A stretch of 21,550 nucleotides of DNA, from contig JBOZIK010000001.1 in the NCBI GenBank assembly GCA_051453625.1, forward strand, positions 29,456,088 through 29,477,637, given 5' to 3'. Each line of letters starts with the position of its first letter. The stretch's first letter is position 1. Position numbers and translations under genes: made by a program. This document shows, in pieces, positions 21,001 to 21,550 of the stretch. This DNA is from Welwitschia mirabilis (taxonomy: Eukaryota > Gnetophyta > Gnetopsida > Welwitschiales). The notes beneath the pieces are model-generated. The model saw nothing but the letters and a program-made list of their open reading frames with translations. It was not told where the DNA came from and made no database searches.

Positions 21001-21498
21001 TTCTATTTATTTTTTTATAGGATTTCTATAATCCAAATTGACTTCTAAGTTAAAATATATTGGCCTAGTATTTTCTATAGATTTTAGTAAGACAAATGAC
21101 TAAAGGTTGTTAAGAATGAAAGGGAGGATTTATTTAGAACTAATCCTTCATGTCTTGTTGAAGATATTTTTCTTACACACACCTTGAAGGTCAAGTTTCG
21201 TTTCATACTATTACTTATTATTTTATTACTTTTTATGCCTTCAAACATACTTGTTTAATTTAGCATTATTTATTCTTGCATTAAATATGTTGCATTGTGT
21301 CATCAAATATTATGAAAAGTATTGCATATTACAAGTGTAACCAAGATTTTTCCCCTTTTTATATAGACAATAGCTATAATCTTATCACCCTTTATTGCTA
21401 CATTAAGTGTCATTAGAATTAAAACTTTAATGTATCATATCTGATATACCTATCTTATAGTATTTTTCATTAACTATGTGTTGCGACACCAACTTAAG
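18046..21498 (+). other. No recognised gene; AT-rich intergenic or decayed repeat sequence
   Basis: No domain motif, LTR, tRNA or inverted-repeat end was recognised on either strand. Short open frames, for example 19327-19509, have no supporting feature. The stretch could be eroded transposon sequence. Its base composition is like that of the rest of the window. Confidence 0.5.
19960..20240. repeat. Imperfect CA/TA-rich simple-sequence stretch
   Basis: Clusters of acacacat, catacatt and tacacacata units recur here (for example around 20127-20158 and 20208-20224), with two copies of acatttgtgcatc-like sequence. The units are too impure to call a clean microsatellite. Confidence 0.45.
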
Positions 21499-21550
21499 TG
21501 TATTTGATAGGGTATTTTGAGTTGTTTTGCAGATAAACTAACAGATAAAT
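21499..21550 (+). repeat. Start of another LTR of the same family (cut by window end)
   Basis: tgtatttgatagggtattttgagttg and the bases after it match 6728 onward at about 88 percent by eye over 50 bases. The preceding bases (accaacttaag) are not purine-rich, so no polypurine tract is present. That favours the 5' LTR of a downstream element, or a solo LTR, over the 3' LTR of something upstream. Confidence 0.7.

Overview
The window looks like nuclear DNA of a seed plant. It is AT-rich and full of decayed transposable elements, it carries a plant-type intron, and it comes from a draft assembly (nine N runs; six are exactly 100 bases). I find no intact protein-coding gene, no tRNA, rRNA or CRISPR, and no bacterial-type operon structure. 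The species cannot be named from sequence alone.

Region 1 (1-7802) is one decayed Ty3/gypsy LTR retrotransposon of the Athila/Tat type on the + strand. In order it has the 3' end of its 5' LTR (1-182), a primer-binding site resembling the tRNA-Asp complement (186-203), gag with one CCHC knuckle (578-1779), protease and the start of reverse transcriptase (2254-3958), an extra ORF typical of Athila-like elements (about 4628-5700), a 999-base gap, and a 3' LTR of about 1.08 kb with a TATA box (6726-7802). Catalytic RT, RNase H and integrase were not recognised, so this copy appears internally deleted as well as broken by stops and frameshifts.

Region 2 (about 8276-12998) is the main discovery: a previously gene-like, now dead copy of a plant Enhancer-of-polycomb-like (EPL) chromatin gene on the + strand. 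Its Tudor-like domain, a conserved hydrophobic middle block and the C-terminal EPC-type domain are all readable. One frame runs for roughly 750 codons broken mainly by stop codons. A GT-AG intron of 133 bases is still present at exactly the expected place in the conserved C-terminal motif, so this is not a reverse-transcribed copy.

Region 3 (12999-17340) has no gene that I recognise and three assembly gaps. Region 4 (about 17375-17653) is the 3' end of a CACTA (En/Spm-type) DNA transposon with subterminal palindromic repeats. It abuts a second fragment of the same Athila-type pol (17652-18045), which indicates nested insertion. Region 5 (18046-21498) is non-coding AT-rich sequence with a CA/TA-rich stretch. 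The last bases (21499-21550) are the start of another LTR of the same family as Region 1.

The parts do not cooperate as a system. The window records successive transposon insertions around, or possibly including, a dead chromatin-regulator gene, with later sequence decay rich in C-to-T type changes.
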